Of a stretch of 22,782 nt of DNA, positions 22,299 through 22,782 are shown piece after piece. The notes beneath the pieces were generated by a model that saw nothing but the letters and a program-made list of their open reading frames with translations, did no database searches and was not told the DNA's origin. The stretch's first letter is position 1; each line of letters starts with the position of its first letter. The translations under genes were made by a program, and so were the position numbers. Origin of the DNA: Actinomycetota bacterium (GTDB lineage Bacteria; Actinomycetota; Acidimicrobiia; Acidimicrobiales; JAHWLA01); the NCBI GenBank assembly GCA_019347595.1, contig JAHWLA010000013.1, forward strand, positions 1-22,782, read 5' to 3'.

Positions 22299-22782
22299 GT
22301 GACTGCCATCGACGACATCGCCGAGGAGGCGTTCGGGCTGCGGCGCCTCCGTCCGGGCCAGCAGGAGGCTATCGAGGCGGTGGTGGCGGGCCGCGACGTT
22401 CTGGCCGTCATGCCCACGGGCGCGGGGAAGTCGGCGATCTACCAGGTGGCGGGCCTGCTCGTCCCCGGGCCGACGATCGTGGTCTCGCCGCTCATCTCGT
22501 TGCAGCAGGACCAGGTGCAGTCCATCGAGGACGACGGGGCGGGCGGTGCCGTGCAGGCGAACTCCAAGGTCTCGACGGGACGCCGCGAGGACGCCTTCGA
22601 GCGAGTCGGCCGCGACGCCGAATTCCTGTTCCTCGCCCCCGAGCAGTTCGCCGTGGAGGGCACGGTCGAGCGGCTGGCGGCCCGGCGGCCATCGCTGCTC
22701 GTCATCGACGAAGCCCATTGCGTGAGCTCGTGGGGCCACGATTTCCGGCCGGACTACCTGCGGCTGGGTGCGGTGGCGGAGG
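22299..22782 (+). CDS. recQ: RecQ-family ATP-dependent DNA helicase, 5' part (runs off the window)
   Basis: About 161 codons are present and the gene continues past the right edge. The RecQ-family N-terminus is clear: FGLRRLRPGQQEAIEAV, Walker A MPTGAGKSAIYQ (Lys44), VVSPLISLQQDQV, and the DEAH box VIDEAHCVSSWGHDFRPDY (Asp137-Glu138-Ala139-His140) with the aromatic-rich loop typical of RecQ. It should unwind DNA 3'-5' in repair and recombination. GTG 22299 is the best start because the conserved domain begins soon after; the ribosome-binding site is weak. It is divergent from egtA. Whether the RQC and HRDC domains follow cannot be seen. Confidence 0.9.
   Translation, partial: MTAIDDIAEEAFGLRRLRPGQQEAIEAVVAGRDVLAVMPTGAGKSAIYQVAGLLVPGPTIVVSPLISLQQDQVQSIEDDGAGGAVQANSKVSTGRREDAFERVGRDAEFLFLAPEQFAVEGTVERLAARRPSLLVIDEAHCVSSWGHDFRPDYLRLGAVAE

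Overview
The window reads as chromosomal DNA of a high-GC actinomycete. Codon third positions are almost all G or C, and GTG starts are frequent. It carries a mycothiol gene (mshC), a coenzyme F420 reductase and a complete ergothioneine operon, a combination typical of Actinomycetota. An Acidimicrobiia-like lineage is my guess and is not shown by the sequence. There are no rRNA or tRNA genes, insertion sequences, prophage genes or CRISPR arrays that I can see. Coding density is high, and no gene-free stretch exceeds 300 bases.

Layout, left to right. (1) 1-198: GC-rich leader with a perfect 21-bp inverted repeat, then an aldehyde dehydrogenase (199-1617). (2) 1797-8777: a four-gene, start/stop-overlapping operon for a branched-chain-amino-acid-type (HAAT/Liv) ABC importer. 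It encodes a secreted binding protein with a long glycine linker, a LivH-LivM fused permease ending in a possible zinc-binding tail, a LivF-LivG fused ATPase, and an unrecognised exported, membrane-anchored protein. A CRP/FNR-type palindrome lies upstream. (3) 8796-9987: a possible 46-residue membrane peptide and a secreted M23 peptidase with a coiled coil. (4) 10015-11789: F420:NADP reductase (npdG) closely followed by mshC. (5) 11797-13193, minus strand: a FetAB-type exporter (permease and ATPase), divergent from thrS. (6) 13237-16189: thrS, a HIT-family protein of the Ap4A phosphorylase type and a two-TM protein. (7) 16300-16940: a VapBC-type toxin-antitoxin pair. (8) 17060-22235, minus strand: egtA-egtB-egtC-egtD-egtE, each junction overlapping or 1 nt apart. 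(9) 22299-end: the 5' part of a recQ-family helicase, divergent from egtA.

How it fits together. The right two thirds is rich in redox and metal homeostasis functions: the mycothiol cysteine ligase, F420/NADPH hydride exchange, a putative iron exporter of a family linked to peroxide resistance, and the whole ergothioneine pathway. These are separate transcription units, so a shared physiological theme is an inference from proximity. The most unusual material is the Liv-type operon, with its two gene fusions, its Cys/His permease tail and its unidentified fourth gene. Several genes (npdG, vapB, egtA, thrS) have a TANNNT -10-like hexamer 6-7 nt before the start codon, as expected for leaderless transcripts.
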